Of a stretch of 64,000 nucleotides of DNA, positions 34,522 through 42,978 are shown in pieces. A program made the translations under genes and the position numbers. The notes beneath the pieces were generated by a model. That model had not been told where the DNA came from. It made no database searches and was given only the letters and a program-made list of their open reading frames with translations. This stretch comes from an uncultured Eubacteriales bacterium (GTDB taxonomy: Bacteria > Bacillota > Clostridia > Christensenellales > CAG-138), in assembly GCA_900544555.1 (NCBI GenBank), contig UQWD01000001.1:200145-264144 (forward strand), written 5' to 3'. Positions within the stretch are counted from its first letter, which is position 1, and the number at the start of each line of letters is the position of its first letter.

Positions 34522-35331
34522 CTAAAACGCATCCATCAAGCCGTTGCTGCGGACATACTTGCACGCTGCGTTTAACAGCCGGTTTCCGACGATATTGGTA
34601 AAGAGCGCGGCTCCCAGCATGATAAAGAACTCCACGTTGTGGCCCGCTAGCGGCTCAACCCCCAATATTGAGCTTCGGATGGAATCAATGGCCCAAGTCG
34701 TCGGAAGCGCGTAAGAAAGCGTACGCAGCGCACCCGGCATAAGCCGGATAGGGAGTATCAGGCCGGTCAGCACCTGTAACGCAAACGTAAGGATATTGGC
34801 CATGCCCGATATACTCTTATACCGAAGCGCCGCGGATGCCATAATTAACGATATGCCGAAATAATACAGCATGGCGAGCGCGAGGAACCCTAGCGCTTTT
34901 AGCAGCATATCCGGAGCCGGGGCCGCGATGATGGTGCAGATAGCGAGTATGATTATGGCAATCAGCCCCGTTGAAAAGGAATTACTCAAGGATAGACCGT
35001 ATATATAGTCCGACGGCCTCATGGGTAAAAGCAGATTCATTTTCGCCGTACCCATCAACATTTCCCTCTCCACCTTCCCGGATATCTGCCATGCGTAATT
35101 GGAAAGAGAGAATACGGCGTATCCGATAGCGGCATATATGCCGCTATCCGTCGCCCCGCCTGTGAAATCCGTAAAGCGGTCGATGCCCATCACGGTAAGC
35201 ATAAGAGCCCCGACGCCAATATAAATTAGGGGCGTTATTCCCAGCCACATGCAATTCATGGGATAACGGAAGAAAAATTTTATATCGTACTGGCAAACGC
35301 ACAGGATTTTTTTAAGGGAATGGCGCTTCAC
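34522..35331 (-). CDS. ABC-2 type transporter permease of the peptide cluster
   Basis: 269 residues with about six membrane spans: YPMNCMWLGITPLIYIGVG, GIYAAIGYAVFSLSNYAW, FSTGLIAIIILAICTIIA, LGFLALAMLYYFGISLI, ILTFALQVLTGLILP and the C-terminal FIMLGAALFTNIVGNRLL. This is the ABC-2 fold of drug, lantibiotic and polysaccharide exporters. Its start overlaps the ATPase stop by 4 bp. In the context of a modified-peptide cluster it most likely forms the exporter or self-protection pump. Confidence 0.85.
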   Translation of the reverse strand: MKRHSLKKILCVCQYDIKFFFRYPMNCMWLGITPLIYIGVGALMLTVMGIDRFTDFTGGATDSGIYAAIGYAVFSLSNYAWQISGKVEREMLMGTAKMNLLLPMRPSDYIYGLSLSNSFSTGLIAIIILAICTIIAAPAPDMLLKALGFLALAMLYYFGISLIMASAALRYKSISGMANILTFALQVLTGLILPIRLMPGALRTLSYALPTTWAIDSIRSSILGVEPLAGHNVEFFIMLGAALFTNIVGNRLLNAACKYVRSNGLMDAF

Positions 35332-36266
35332 GATAGTTCATCCTCCTGATTCATCTTTTTGAGCACATCATAGAGGTTCTTTTCTCTTAATACCACTTTG
35401 TTTTTTCCCAACCCGCCCCATTGCGTAATCGCCGCGTAATCCTCTAGCGGAACTTGGCTGAACAGGGAAACCCGATCAAAATACAATACGGATTGAGCGA
35501 CATGCAGCCCGGCGCCATCCAAAATCAACCCGTTCATCTGCTCGGGGTGCATGCAATACACGTCCAGCACGCCTTCACCCGGAAGCGCGTCCAGCGCAGC
35601 CCGCGGGGTACCGTCAAAAACCAGCTCTCCCGCGTTGAGCACAATAAGCCTGTTGCACAAAAGCTCAAGCTCGGAAAGCTCATTCGAGCTTACAAGAATG
35701 ATTTTCCCGCTGTCCGCCTGTTCATCCACAATATCCAGCAGCTCCGTTATCACATTTCCGTCAAGGCCTGCGAACGGCTCGTCCAAAATAAGCAAATCGT
35801 TATCTCCCAAAAGGGATAAAATGATGTTGAGCTTGACCTTCATACCCTTGCTGAACGTCCTTATCTGCCTTCCTGCGCTCTCGAGCAAGCCAAAACGCTT
35901 CAACAGGCGGTTCGTTTGCTCAGGCACGCCGTCCGTGCGGAAAATACCCTTAAGCTTGCAGAACCTGTCGACGTTTTCCCGCGCCGTTAAGCGCCAGTAC
36001 AGCGCTCTGTCCGGATCAGCGAAGTATCCCATGCGGTTTTTGACGATCTCGGGGTTATGCGTGATGTCCTCTCCATCCAAAAGGTAGCTGCCGGATGTCG
36101 CTGTTATGACGGAGGAAAGGATATTTAACAGCGTTGATTTCCCGGAGCCGTTATTCCCAATAATTCCAACCACGTCCCCGCTTTTAAAGCTGAGGTTTAA
36201 GCCCGTCAGTGCCGCCCTCGGCGCACCGCGGTACGTTTTCGTAATATTACAAAGCTCGATTCTCAT
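35328..36266 (-). CDS. ABC transporter ATPase of the peptide cluster
   Basis: 312 residues. Walker A GIIGNNGSGKST (34-45), Q-loop region MGYFADPDR, signature IRTFSKGMKVKLNIILSLL (about 134-152) and Walker B LLILDEPFAGLDG. A 70-residue C-terminal extension follows, as in NatA/CcmA-like exporters. The signature Ser-Lys-Gly-Met instead of SGGQ is common in this branch. Pairs with the permease (4-bp overlap) and lies 30 bp after the adenylate-forming gene. No peptidase domain, so leader cleavage must be done by another protein or not at all. Confidence 0.92.
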   Translation of the reverse strand: MRIELCNITKTYRGAPRAALTGLNLSFKSGDVVGIIGNNGSGKSTLLNILSSVITATSGSYLLDGEDITHNPEIVKNRMGYFADPDRALYWRLTARENVDRFCKLKGIFRTDGVPEQTNRLLKRFGLLESAGRQIRTFSKGMKVKLNIILSLLGDNDLLILDEPFAGLDGNVITELLDIVDEQADSGKIILVSSNELSELELLCNRLIVLNAGELVFDGTPRAALDALPGEGVLDVYCMHPEQMNGLILDGAGLHVAQSVLYFDRVSLFSQVPLEDYAAITQWGGLGKNKVVLREKNLYDVLKKMNQEDELS

Positions 36267-36296
36267 CGGCGGCCATCTCCTCGTCCATATTCTGGG

Positions 36297-37583
36297 TTAC
36301 TCACCGTCAGCAGACTTATATCCTACCTGCCGCTCAACAAAATCAAAAACCTCGTTATAGCAGTCCGTCGCAGTCCCCTTCCTCAATATGCGGAACGGCT
36401 TGTTTCTTCCGTTTTTGATTATGCCCGGCGGGCAGAACACAACGGGGAAATACTTATAATACGATTGCCTGCTTACGCCCGCCCCCGCCTTCATGATAAA
36501 CTCTCCAAGCTCGTTCTCATCCGCCAGGCGCAGGCTTTTGGCCTCGGAATCCTCTATCAGGGTCAGTATCCTTCGCTGCCGTTGAGCTTCAGGCCGCCCT
36601 GGGTTGTACGAGTTAAACACCAATACCTCAACCGGGACGTTATCAAAGCGTGAGCGCAAGGAATCAAACAGTGTTTTGCAGTTTACCGTAAGTTCGCTGT
36701 CATACGGGATTTTAAAGGAGCTTTCCCTGCCCCACAGGGTTATAAGCCACGAATCCTCCCCCTCCCGCTTGAGATCGACTACATCCTTCGTGCAGTAGCG
36801 GACCAGCGGAAAACGCACGTGTTCGCAAGTGGAAGTTATGGTCAAATAGCCTTTTCCCTCAGGAAGAACACTCTCATTGGCCTCCTTGGATAAGACCTCG
36901 AGAAAGTCACTTTTATGATGATAGAACTCGTTGCTCTTTCCCCGTTGAAATCCAACCATGCCGAACTCCATCATCCCATAGCACCTGGTCACGGTGATGT
37001 TCTTTTCCCTGAGCTTTTGCTCAAGCTTTTCGTCCATCATAACGGCGATAAGCCGGATTGGTTGTGCAAACGGTTTATCCAATCCGAGAAAATAATTGAT
37101 TCCGCTCTGGGCGACGTCAAGAATATAATCCGAATTCAGCCAAAGATTCCTATCCGCTTCCCAGTCAAAGTATGTCAGCTCACACCGGTATTCCTTGAGC
37201 ATCGCCGTGATGTTCACGTTGGCAAAGCTCTCTGGAACGTTCGTCGGTATGCAGAATCGGCATGGCCTGCCGCCGAAGTCTTGTTCAATCAGGTATTTGA
37301 GCGCTATTAAATAATTCGTGTCGTTAAGATCAGCCACAAATGAAAACGGCCTGCCCGTGCTTCCGCTCGTGATAATGGGTACGTCGCTCGGTTTATTTAC
37401 AGCGTCGCAATCGTAACTCTTACCGTTGTCCTCCTCAAACCGGAACAAATCGCCCCTGCTTAAAACCGGGATTTCGCATTGCGCCAGGTTTTCTTCAGTA
37501 ATGCCATGGCTTTGATAAAACCATCTGTAAAACGCGTGCTTTTGATACGCTGCGCGAGCAGTCTTTTGAATGATATCGGTCAT
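36297..37583 (-). CDS. PaaK-like adenylate-forming enzyme of the peptide cluster
   Basis: 428 residues from ATG 37583, with GGAGG upstream. Resembles phenylacetate-CoA ligase and CapK-type proteins: the ATP loop ITSGSTGRPFSF (about 69-80), YGMMEFGMVGFQ near 205 (the Y-G-x-x-E motif of the family), and VRYCTKDVVDL with the ribose-binding Asp near 270. The CoA-binding C-terminal lobe looks altered. It would activate a carboxylate as acyl-AMP. In this operon the substrate may be a carboxylate of the peptide or a small acyl group attached to it; this is inference. Lies 16 bp after the radical SAM gene. Confidence 0.82.
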   Translation of the reverse strand: MTDIIQKTARAAYQKHAFYRWFYQSHGITEENLAQCEIPVLSRGDLFRFEEDNGKSYDCDAVNKPSDVPIITSGSTGRPFSFVADLNDTNYLIALKYLIEQDFGGRPCRFCIPTNVPESFANVNITAMLKEYRCELTYFDWEADRNLWLNSDYILDVAQSGINYFLGLDKPFAQPIRLIAVMMDEKLEQKLREKNITVTRCYGMMEFGMVGFQRGKSNEFYHHKSDFLEVLSKEANESVLPEGKGYLTITSTCEHVRFPLVRYCTKDVVDLKREGEDSWLITLWGRESSFKIPYDSELTVNCKTLFDSLRSRFDNVPVEVLVFNSYNPGRPEAQRQRRILTLIEDSEAKSLRLADENELGEFIMKAGAGVSRQSYYKYFPVVFCPPGIIKNGRNKPFRILRKGTATDCYNEVFDFVERQVGYKSADGE

Positions 37584-37599
37584 CTTATGTAAACCTCCT

Positions 37600-38952
37600 T
37601 TAAAAAACCACGCAGCCATCTTCGACCAGCGATCTGGACATAAAGCAAACCGGTTCGCTTAAATCACCGTGCGCGCCAATTGATTCTGAACCGCAGCCCC
37701 CGCCGCACAAACATGAAACCGGGCATGCCCTGCATTTATCAAATTTCGCTATGCTGAAACCCTTCCACTTACCATAATTGGCGTTAAAAGCTGGGGAAGC
37801 GTTGATATTGCCAACCGCAAACCGCTTATCAGATACCCTCTCCATACAGCTGAAAATATCTCCGCCCGGCATGAAAACCAGATGCTTGCCCGTATATGCG
37901 GCGCAAAACAGAAACTTGGGCGCGCCGAACGGGAACCCCCCGTATCCTCCCGGCCTCTCATAATGGGCTGATTTTGAATCCAGCTTAAAACCCCGTTTGA
38001 GCGCATGCTTGCTTACTCTGCTTAATGCATTGAGCGTTTCAAGCCCATTTTCCAGGCATTTCGTTTTATAATCGTTGTTAAACTGAGTATTGCTTATCGC
38101 CATGTTCGCCGAAATCACCGCACGGGCTTTGTTAACGCCGGCGGCTTCAATAATTTCAAGCAGCTCATCCGCATAGCCTATTGAATCCTTATCAAAATTC
38201 ATACGTATGACGACGGGCAGTTTTTCCGAAGCATACACAATATTTGAGATGATGCGCTCAAAGCTCGGCCCCCCGCCTCTTAGCGGCCTTCTTTCATCAT
38301 GTATGGCGGGCGGTCCGTCTACGGTAACCTGTACCGACAGGTATGAGCCAGATTCGGCAAGGAAATCCACCGTCTCCTTATCCAATAAATATCCGTTTGT
38401 GATGAGCAAATAGTCCTTTATCATGGACGGGAATTCCTCTTCAATTCGTTTATGGGCATATCTGAGCGCCGCTTTGTTCAAGAGCGGCTCGCCGCCGAAA
38501 TATGCGATACGCATTACGCTCGTATCATGCTTCTCAGCCATACCCCGCACAAACCGGATGACGGAATCCACCTCGTCCAAAGTCATATAGTTGTTTACAT
38601 GCCGTTCATAACAATACGGGCATTTAAAGTTGCAGTCCTCCGTTAACGCCAAGATCACGTTAAGCTCATCTTTTCCCCTAAATTCCTCAATTCGTCCGGC
38701 GAAAGCCGCGTCCTCATCCGAACTTTCATCCACATAAATTGAAGCGTTGAGTAAAAAATCCTGTTCTTCGCTGTCAAAAGGAGAATCGTTTTTAAGCGAA
38801 GACAAATTGAGCTTTGTATTGGTACATATATAATCCCTTTTTGCCGCATCGTCTAACTCGGCTATGCCGCCGCTGATATTGCCTACTATATAATAAGATC
38901 CGTTTAATTTTAGTAAATGGGCGTATCGTGAACGAACCAACAAACCTTCCAT
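37600..38952 (-). CDS. Radical SAM/SPASM peptide maturase
   Basis: 450 residues from ATG 38952, with AGGAG 7-8 nt upstream; the frame's earlier TTG lies inside the spacing region. An N-terminal 100-residue region with a peptide-recognition-like look is followed by CNFKCPYC near 107-114 (CxxxCxxC), GGEPLLN (about 152) and TNGYLLD. The C-terminal SPASM half has CAAYTGKHLVFMPGGDIFSC, CRACPVSCLCGGGCGSE and a last Cys in EPVCFM, enough to bind two auxiliary Fe-S clusters. Enzymes of this build make thioether, C-C or epimer modifications on ribosomal peptides. It follows the 31-residue Cys-Cys peptide gene by 141 bp. Confidence 0.92.
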   Translation of the reverse strand: MEGLLVRSRYAHLLKLNGSYYIVGNISGGIAELDDAAKRDYICTNTKLNLSSLKNDSPFDSEEQDFLLNASIYVDESSDEDAAFAGRIEEFRGKDELNVILALTEDCNFKCPYCYERHVNNYMTLDEVDSVIRFVRGMAEKHDTSVMRIAYFGGEPLLNKAALRYAHKRIEEEFPSMIKDYLLITNGYLLDKETVDFLAESGSYLSVQVTVDGPPAIHDERRPLRGGGPSFERIISNIVYASEKLPVVIRMNFDKDSIGYADELLEIIEAAGVNKARAVISANMAISNTQFNNDYKTKCLENGLETLNALSRVSKHALKRGFKLDSKSAHYERPGGYGGFPFGAPKFLFCAAYTGKHLVFMPGGDIFSCMERVSDKRFAVGNINASPAFNANYGKWKGFSIAKFDKCRACPVSCLCGGGCGSESIGAHGDLSEPVCFMSRSLVEDGCVVF

Positions 38953-39093
38953 ATTCAATCTCCTGTAATGCCGCGCCCGTCCGGGCTGCGCCTTTAAAGA
39001 CAGGCGGGCGCCTTTTATATCGCGTCGGCGGCGCCCGGCCTCTCATCCGCATGGATGCGTTAACGCATCACATTTCATGGCAGGTATGCCCGG

Positions 39094-39189
39094 TTAAATC
39101 TGCGCTACCTGCTGGCTGCCCGCGTGGCCGTCAAAACAGCAGTTGCTGGCAGCTTCCTCAACCTTCATGGTCTGTTGGATGATCTTCAT
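39094..39189 (-). CDS. Candidate 31-residue precursor peptide of the radical SAM cluster
   Basis: ATG 39189 to TAA 39094, with AAGGAG 8 nt upstream. This is the strongest initiation site in the neighbourhood, and the frame is too short for ordinary gene calling. The leader-like start is MKIIQQTMKVEEAA; the core begins about residue 15 with SNCCFDGHAGS and ends QQVAQI. Two adjacent Cys (17, 18) are candidate modification sites. It lies directly upstream of the SPASM radical SAM gene on the same strand, where precursors usually sit. Similar short Cys peptides with radical SAM partners are known in Clostridia, but I cannot match this one to a named class. No cleavage motif such as GG is seen; GSQ at 24-26 is a weak possibility. 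Confidence 0.78.
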   Translation of the reverse strand: MKIIQQTMKVEEAASNCCFDGHAGSQQVAQI

Positions 39190-39290
39190 AATCAAGTCTC
39201 CTTTCATGATATTTTTGCGGAAAGGGCGGTTGGCCGTTGCCGCCGCTTCTCGCTTTATTCCAAAGCCGTTATAGGAATGTATTATCCGCT

Positions 39291-39320
39291 TATATAACCC
39301 GGGCTATATTTATTTATCAA
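39291..39320 (-). promoter_or_regulatory. Likely promoter of the peptide cluster
   Basis: On the minus strand TTGATA (39315-39320), 18-bp spacer, TATATA (39291-39296), about 100 bp before the peptide start. Confidence 0.55.
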
Positions 39321-39893
39321 TCCTATTACGGCGTTCGGCAGTATTATCCATTCAGCCATTTATAATATATATATGGCCGTTATTTTTACGGTTACGGACT
39401 ATTAAAGTTGATTCGTGGTCTTGCTCCCTTTTGAGTTGTTATCAGACTGCTAGCGACAGTTGTAAAGCAATCGTCACAACTCGAGCATATCTATATAGAC
39501 CCCCCAAATGCAATAAGGCGGCTTATCAATACCAAAGTCGGAAATTTTCTTCATACTTGTTACTGCCAATATAACAGTAATCTATAAATTCAAACGCAGA
39601 TTAACTGCTGTGCTTAACAATGAATCTCAACAAAGTTTCTCAAGATGACATGAATTGATAATTTATATTGCAATTCATGCAATCATCTTTGTTAATACTC
39701 ATAATACATTGCGGATGTCGGATTTTGCAAGTAGATATATTGAATATACGCATATATAAAAACATTAATTATATTCATAATAGAATTGTATAGTCAAAAT
39801 TCAGCACTTTTACCATATATAAATCGATAAACCAAAAAAAGCGCCAATATACTTCATTTTTACCATGGTAAATTGTTTTTGTTATACTATAAG
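39321..39893. other. AT-rich gap upstream of the peptide cluster
   Basis: About 570 bp, markedly AT-rich compared with its surroundings, no gene found on either strand. A perfect 14-bp palindrome TTTACCATGGTAAA lies at 39859-39872 and a similar half-site TTTACCATATA near 39809. Such composition fits a regulatory or transferred segment. Confidence 0.5.
39859..39872. promoter_or_regulatory. Perfect palindrome, possible regulator site
   Basis: TTTACCATGGTAAA, 22 bp past the stop codon of the XRE regulator. A related half-site lies 50 bp further left. Binding by the XRE protein is inferred. Confidence 0.4.
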
Positions 39894-40151
39894 TTAAATA
39901 TTTCGATTGGAATCAACATGTAACCCCATAAAAAATTCATCATAATCGACACATAAGATTTGTTTTAAAATTACCAAATCAGAAACTTTAATATTTCTGT
40001 ATCCGCCTTCGATTTTTGACAGCGCAGTTTCCGAAATGACGCTGCCATATAGCTGCATCTGCAGTACAAGGGCGGTTTGCGTTAAGCCTCTCTGCTTCCT
40101 CAACCGTTGTATACTCCGTCCTATATTCATATCCTGAATTAATTTGTTCAC
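39894..40151 (-). CDS. XRE-family regulator
   Basis: 85 residues from GTG 40151 (AAGGGG about 9-10 nt upstream); an ATG seven codons in, after CAGGAT, is an alternative start. Helix-turn-helix: IGRSIQRLRKQRGLTQTALV, then SETALSKIEGGYRNIKVSDL (about 38-57), as in Cro/C1-type proteins. No ligand domain. It lies 570 bp upstream of the peptide cluster promoter on the same strand and between palindromic sites, so it may control that cluster. Confidence 0.85.
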   Translation of the reverse strand: MNKLIQDMNIGRSIQRLRKQRGLTQTALVLQMQLYGSVISETALSKIEGGYRNIKVSDLVILKQILCVDYDEFFMGLHVDSNRNI

Positions 40152-40223
40152 TTAAGGAACCCCTTTACCCAGCATTTACAGCTAACCTGATATTGATTAT
40201 ATTGCCCACGGGTGGTAAAATTA

Positions 40224-40239
40224 TTGACTAGATAGTCAA
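40224..40239. promoter_or_regulatory. Dyad upstream of the XRE gene
   Basis: TTGACTA-GA-TAGTCAA, perfect 7-bp arms, 73 bp upstream of the XRE start. A partial copy (TATAGTCAAAA) occurs near 39789-39799. Likely operator; regulator not known. Confidence 0.5.
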
Positions 40240-40392
40240 GTTATTGAAAGCATCGCTTGACTTAATCATATTCCCGCACGATTAATAATTAACCTGTATA
40301 AATTATAAGCGGTATAGCGTCAACTAACGTGTGACTATCCTGATAATGAATATGGGGCAAAAACTTCGGTATTGAAAGGGTGAAATGAATTT

Positions 40393-40611
40393 ATGAATAT
40401 AGCCAAACTTAAGCAGTTCATGCATGAAAACGCTTTAGACTGCAACTCTTTATCCGCCCTGATCTCTGAAAAGGCCCGTATTTGCCTAGAACCGGACGAA
40501 ATCAATAAACTAATAACTATCAATAAAGTTGGCTTTTTAGCCGCACATGCCGTTGCTCTTACAATCGGCATGGTTTACCTCGATATGGATTATGAGGTGT
40601 GGAGCGCGTGA
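40393..40611 (+). CDS. Small helical protein of unknown function
   Basis: 72 residues, single ATG with GAAAGGG upstream. Predicted mostly helical (IAKLKQFMHENALDC, LSALISEKARICLEP), ending in a hydrophobic stretch FLAAHAVALTIGMVYL and an acidic-aromatic tail. I recognise no family. It stands alone between the XRE and WYL regulators. A hairpin AGCGGC / GCCGCT follows directly at about 40613-40635 and may terminate it. Confidence 0.55.
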   Translation: MNIAKLKQFMHENALDCNSLSALISEKARICLEPDEINKLITINKVGFLAAHAVALTIGMVYLDMDYEVWSA

Positions 40612-40711
40612 TAGCGGCTGCTAAGCTGCCGCTTTAGCATTCAAAGGGGCTTTTCTTTTCTTTCGCGAAAAACCTGATATACTAATTTTAAACGTTCAAG
40701 GAGGAAGGGCT

Positions 40712-41614
40712 GTGCAGCTTGAGAGGCTATTTGGTATTGTATATATCCTAATAGATAAAAAGCGCGTAACAGCGCGGGAACTGGCGAAGCATTTCGAGGT
40801 ATCCAGCCGGACAATACTGCGGGATATCGATACGATTTGCGCCGCCGGCATACCCGTATATACCATGCAGGGCAAAGGCGGCGGCGTATTTATGATGGAA
40901 AACTATATTCTGGACAGAGCATCCATTACTGATGAAGAGCAAAATCAACTTCTGTTCGCGCTCAAAAGCATGGCTTCGTCCGAACATGTGCAGGCTGATT
41001 CTCTGCTGGCGAAACTTCGCGCGCTGTTTAACAAAACCGATACGGATTGGATCGAGGTAGATTTTTCGCCATGGGGAGACGGCCGCAAAGATAAAGGGAA
41101 ATTCGAGCTGCTAAAACAATCCATAATGCAATCAAAGGCACTGCAATTTTCGTATGCAAGCTCATACGGCCGGCTTAGTAAACGACGCGTATATCCGTTA
41201 AAGCTCGTATTCAAATCCAGCTCATGGTATTTACAGGCGTATTGCACCGACAGGCAGGATTATCGTACATTTAAGGTAAATAGAATACAATCCTGTGAAG
41301 TGTCGGACGAAAGGTTTATGCGAGAACTTTATAAATCTCCGCCGATTAATCAAATTAACCAGACCGCAGGCGGTTTTCTTAAGGTAAAAGTCGAGCTTCC
41401 GGTTCATATGGCTTTTCGCGTTTACGATGAATTTTGGCCCGATGACATTGAAAGGGCCTTGGATGGAGGATTTATTATAACGACGTATTTACCGGACAGT
41501 GGGTGGCTGTATAGTTATTTATTATCCTTCGGTCCGGGGATTAAAGTTTTGGAGCCCTCTAAGGTAAAGGAAACGCTTATAAATATGCTTGACAAAATGA
41601 AAAGCGGATTATAG
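40712..41614 (+). CDS. WYL-domain (YafY-type) transcriptional regulator
   Basis: 300 residues from GTG 40712, with AAGGAGG upstream. The N-terminal winged helix is of DeoR style: ITAREL-like VTARELAKHFEVSSRTILRD (about 19-38). The WYL domain at about 135-205 contains RVYPLKLVFKSSSWYLQAYC and FKVNRIQSCEVSDERF. The C-terminal extension ends with KVLEPSKVKETLINMLDKM. WYL domains sense nucleotides or other ligands in many stress and defence regulators. Probable targets are the dyad sites before the zinc-ribbon gene. Confidence 0.92.
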   Translation: MQLERLFGIVYILIDKKRVTARELAKHFEVSSRTILRDIDTICAAGIPVYTMQGKGGGVFMMENYILDRASITDEEQNQLLFALKSMASSEHVQADSLLAKLRALFNKTDTDWIEVDFSPWGDGRKDKGKFELLKQSIMQSKALQFSYASSYGRLSKRRVYPLKLVFKSSSWYLQAYCTDRQDYRTFKVNRIQSCEVSDERFMRELYKSPPINQINQTAGGFLKVKVELPVHMAFRVYDEFWPDDIERALDGGFIITTYLPDSGWLYSYLLSFGPGIKVLEPSKVKETLINMLDKMKSGL

Positions 41615-42074
41615 AAATCACTTGCTTTAAGCAGAGCGCGTGATAAATAAGTGTTCTTACATTCGCTTTGAACGTTTACGGCCATTCCCCGCCAGGAAAA
41701 TTAATCAGCTCAAGCGCCGACGCTATTTGAATGCAAACTCCGAATGAACCGTGGTTTCATAAGCGTCAAGAGCTTAATATTTTTAGAATAAACAGCGCCC
41801 GATAGGTATTGAACCTTCCTTTCGCAGTGGATTCAAGAGGGAAATGGATGGATTTTTTCCACATAGCTCGTTCCGCGATTAACGCCGCCTTTAAGAACCG
41901 CAGCTTTTGTTAAATCTAACCTTTCATTAAAGTAATGCTAGTTAACGATACGCCTTGCATTCATTTAAGTTCATTCAAGACTCAGCAACAGTTTATGGAT
42001 TATATGATTTGCATGTCTGAAGTTGAAATATATTATTTAAAGCCGTGAATACTAGAAATTAAAATCCAAAATAA
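41615..42074. other. Gap after the WYL regulator
   Basis: About 460 bp, no gene supported. No terminator with a T-run recognised. Confidence 0.4.
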
Positions 42075-42124
42075 ACATGACGCACAGTTGTCATGTTACA
42101 TGGGTTATCATTAACTTAAGTTAA
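42075..42124. promoter_or_regulatory. Two palindromic sites before the zinc-ribbon gene
   Basis: ACATGAC, 8-nt centre, GTCATGT (42075-42096), and the perfect palindrome TTAACTTAAGTTAA (42111-42124). The second ends 30 bp before the ATG. Likely operators, possibly for the WYL regulator. Confidence 0.5.
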
Positions 42125-42154
42125 AACTAATAATCGAAAAGGAGAACTTAAATA

Positions 42155-42418
42155 ATGGAAGCAAACAGAGAATTTTGTCAATCATGCGGAATGCCGTTGG
42201 TTAACAAGGAAGTTTTAGGAACAAACGCGGATAACACAAAAAATGAGGATTATTGTAAATACTGCTTTGAAAAAGGCTCGTTTACCTCGGACTGCACGAT
42301 GGAGGAAATGATTGAGTTCTGCGTACCGCACATGACGGAAACCGGCATGAGTGAGGAACAGGCGCGCAGTATGATGCGTGAGTTTTTCCCCGCTATGAAG
42401 CGTTGGAGAAAATCGTAA
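42155..42418 (+). CDS. Small zinc-ribbon domain protein
   Basis: 87 residues, AAAAGGAG upstream. FCQSCGMPL (8-16) and DYCKYCFEKGSF (about 33-44) make a four-Cys zinc ribbon. They are followed by the family's helical part MEEMIEFCVPHMTETGMSEEQA and FFPAMKRWR. Matches the putative zinc-ribbon family seen next to VOC or AraC genes in Bacillota, function unknown. The next gene is a broken VOC family gene, consistent with that pairing. Confidence 0.85.
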   Translation: MEANREFCQSCGMPLVNKEVLGTNADNTKNEDYCKYCFEKGSFTSDCTMEEMIEFCVPHMTETGMSEEQARSMMREFFPAMKRWRKS

Positions 42419-42475
42419 GTAGTTGTTTAACCGCGTTAGCAATAGATTGATGAATAGTCAAGAGGAGCCAGTTTT

Positions 42476-42835
42476 ATGTTAAGACAGATTATCGCCTGCC
42501 AAAACCCATACCGGACAGCCAGGCTATATGAGAGCGCCGGATGGATAATCGAGTTTTCAACCCCGCCTAAGGGCGGGGATCCACTGGTTGGCGTTTAGCT
42601 TTGTGAGAATAAGGTATTGCTTGGCGTTACCGAGGGATATGTGCGAGAGCAGGATATTGGCAGTATTGGATACGGTATTGTGTTTTATATTGACGGACCC
42701 AAAACCGTTATCAGCGCGGTTCATAAAGCGCACAGGGTTTTCAATCCAACGGATATCGCTTTAAGATCGTGGGGCGATTCGGCGTTTGATGTAGTAATCG
42801 GCGGTATTCGTTTTATGATTGCATCAAAAAGTTAA
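42476..42835 (+). pseudogene. VOC (glyoxalase/bleomycin-resistance fold) gene with an in-frame amber stop
   Basis: Reading from ATG 42476 (AGAGGAG 8-9 nt upstream) gives RQIIACQNPYRTARLYESAG and STPPKGGDPLVGV, then TAG at 42596-42598. It continues in frame with LCENKVLLGVTEGYVREQDI and SWGDSAFDVVIGGIRFMIAS to TAA 42835. Restored length is 119 residues, right for a small VOC protein, and the frame is otherwise undamaged. One base (for example TCG to TAG) explains the stop, so loss is recent or a sequence error. Lies 57 bp after the zinc-ribbon gene. Confidence 0.75.
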
Positions 42836-42936
42836 TTTAAAAACGTTCAGGCATGACTTCGTAATTATAGTAGCTTTATGCGCGGTAAATCATGAAGAGT
42901 GTCAATAAATTGAATTTTTAAAGCAAGGTTAGCTTG

Positions 42937-42978
42937 GCCGCTTTTCGTTATTCACAAAATATACGTTAAGCGGCTTTT
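42937..42978 (+). terminator. Terminator after the VOC pseudogene
   Basis: GCCGCTT (42937-42943) and AAGCGGC (42968-42974) around a 24-nt loop, then TTTT. Confidence 0.55.

Noticed and set aside
38928..39182. 84-codon plus-strand frame over the peptide gene
   Set aside because: It has no initiation signal and lies antisense to the peptide gene and the radical SAM start; composition looks like noncoding.
42596..42598. TAG as pyrrolysine or read-through codon in the VOC gene
   Set aside because: No pylT/pylS in the window and the position is not catalytic in VOC proteins; a simple mutation explains it.
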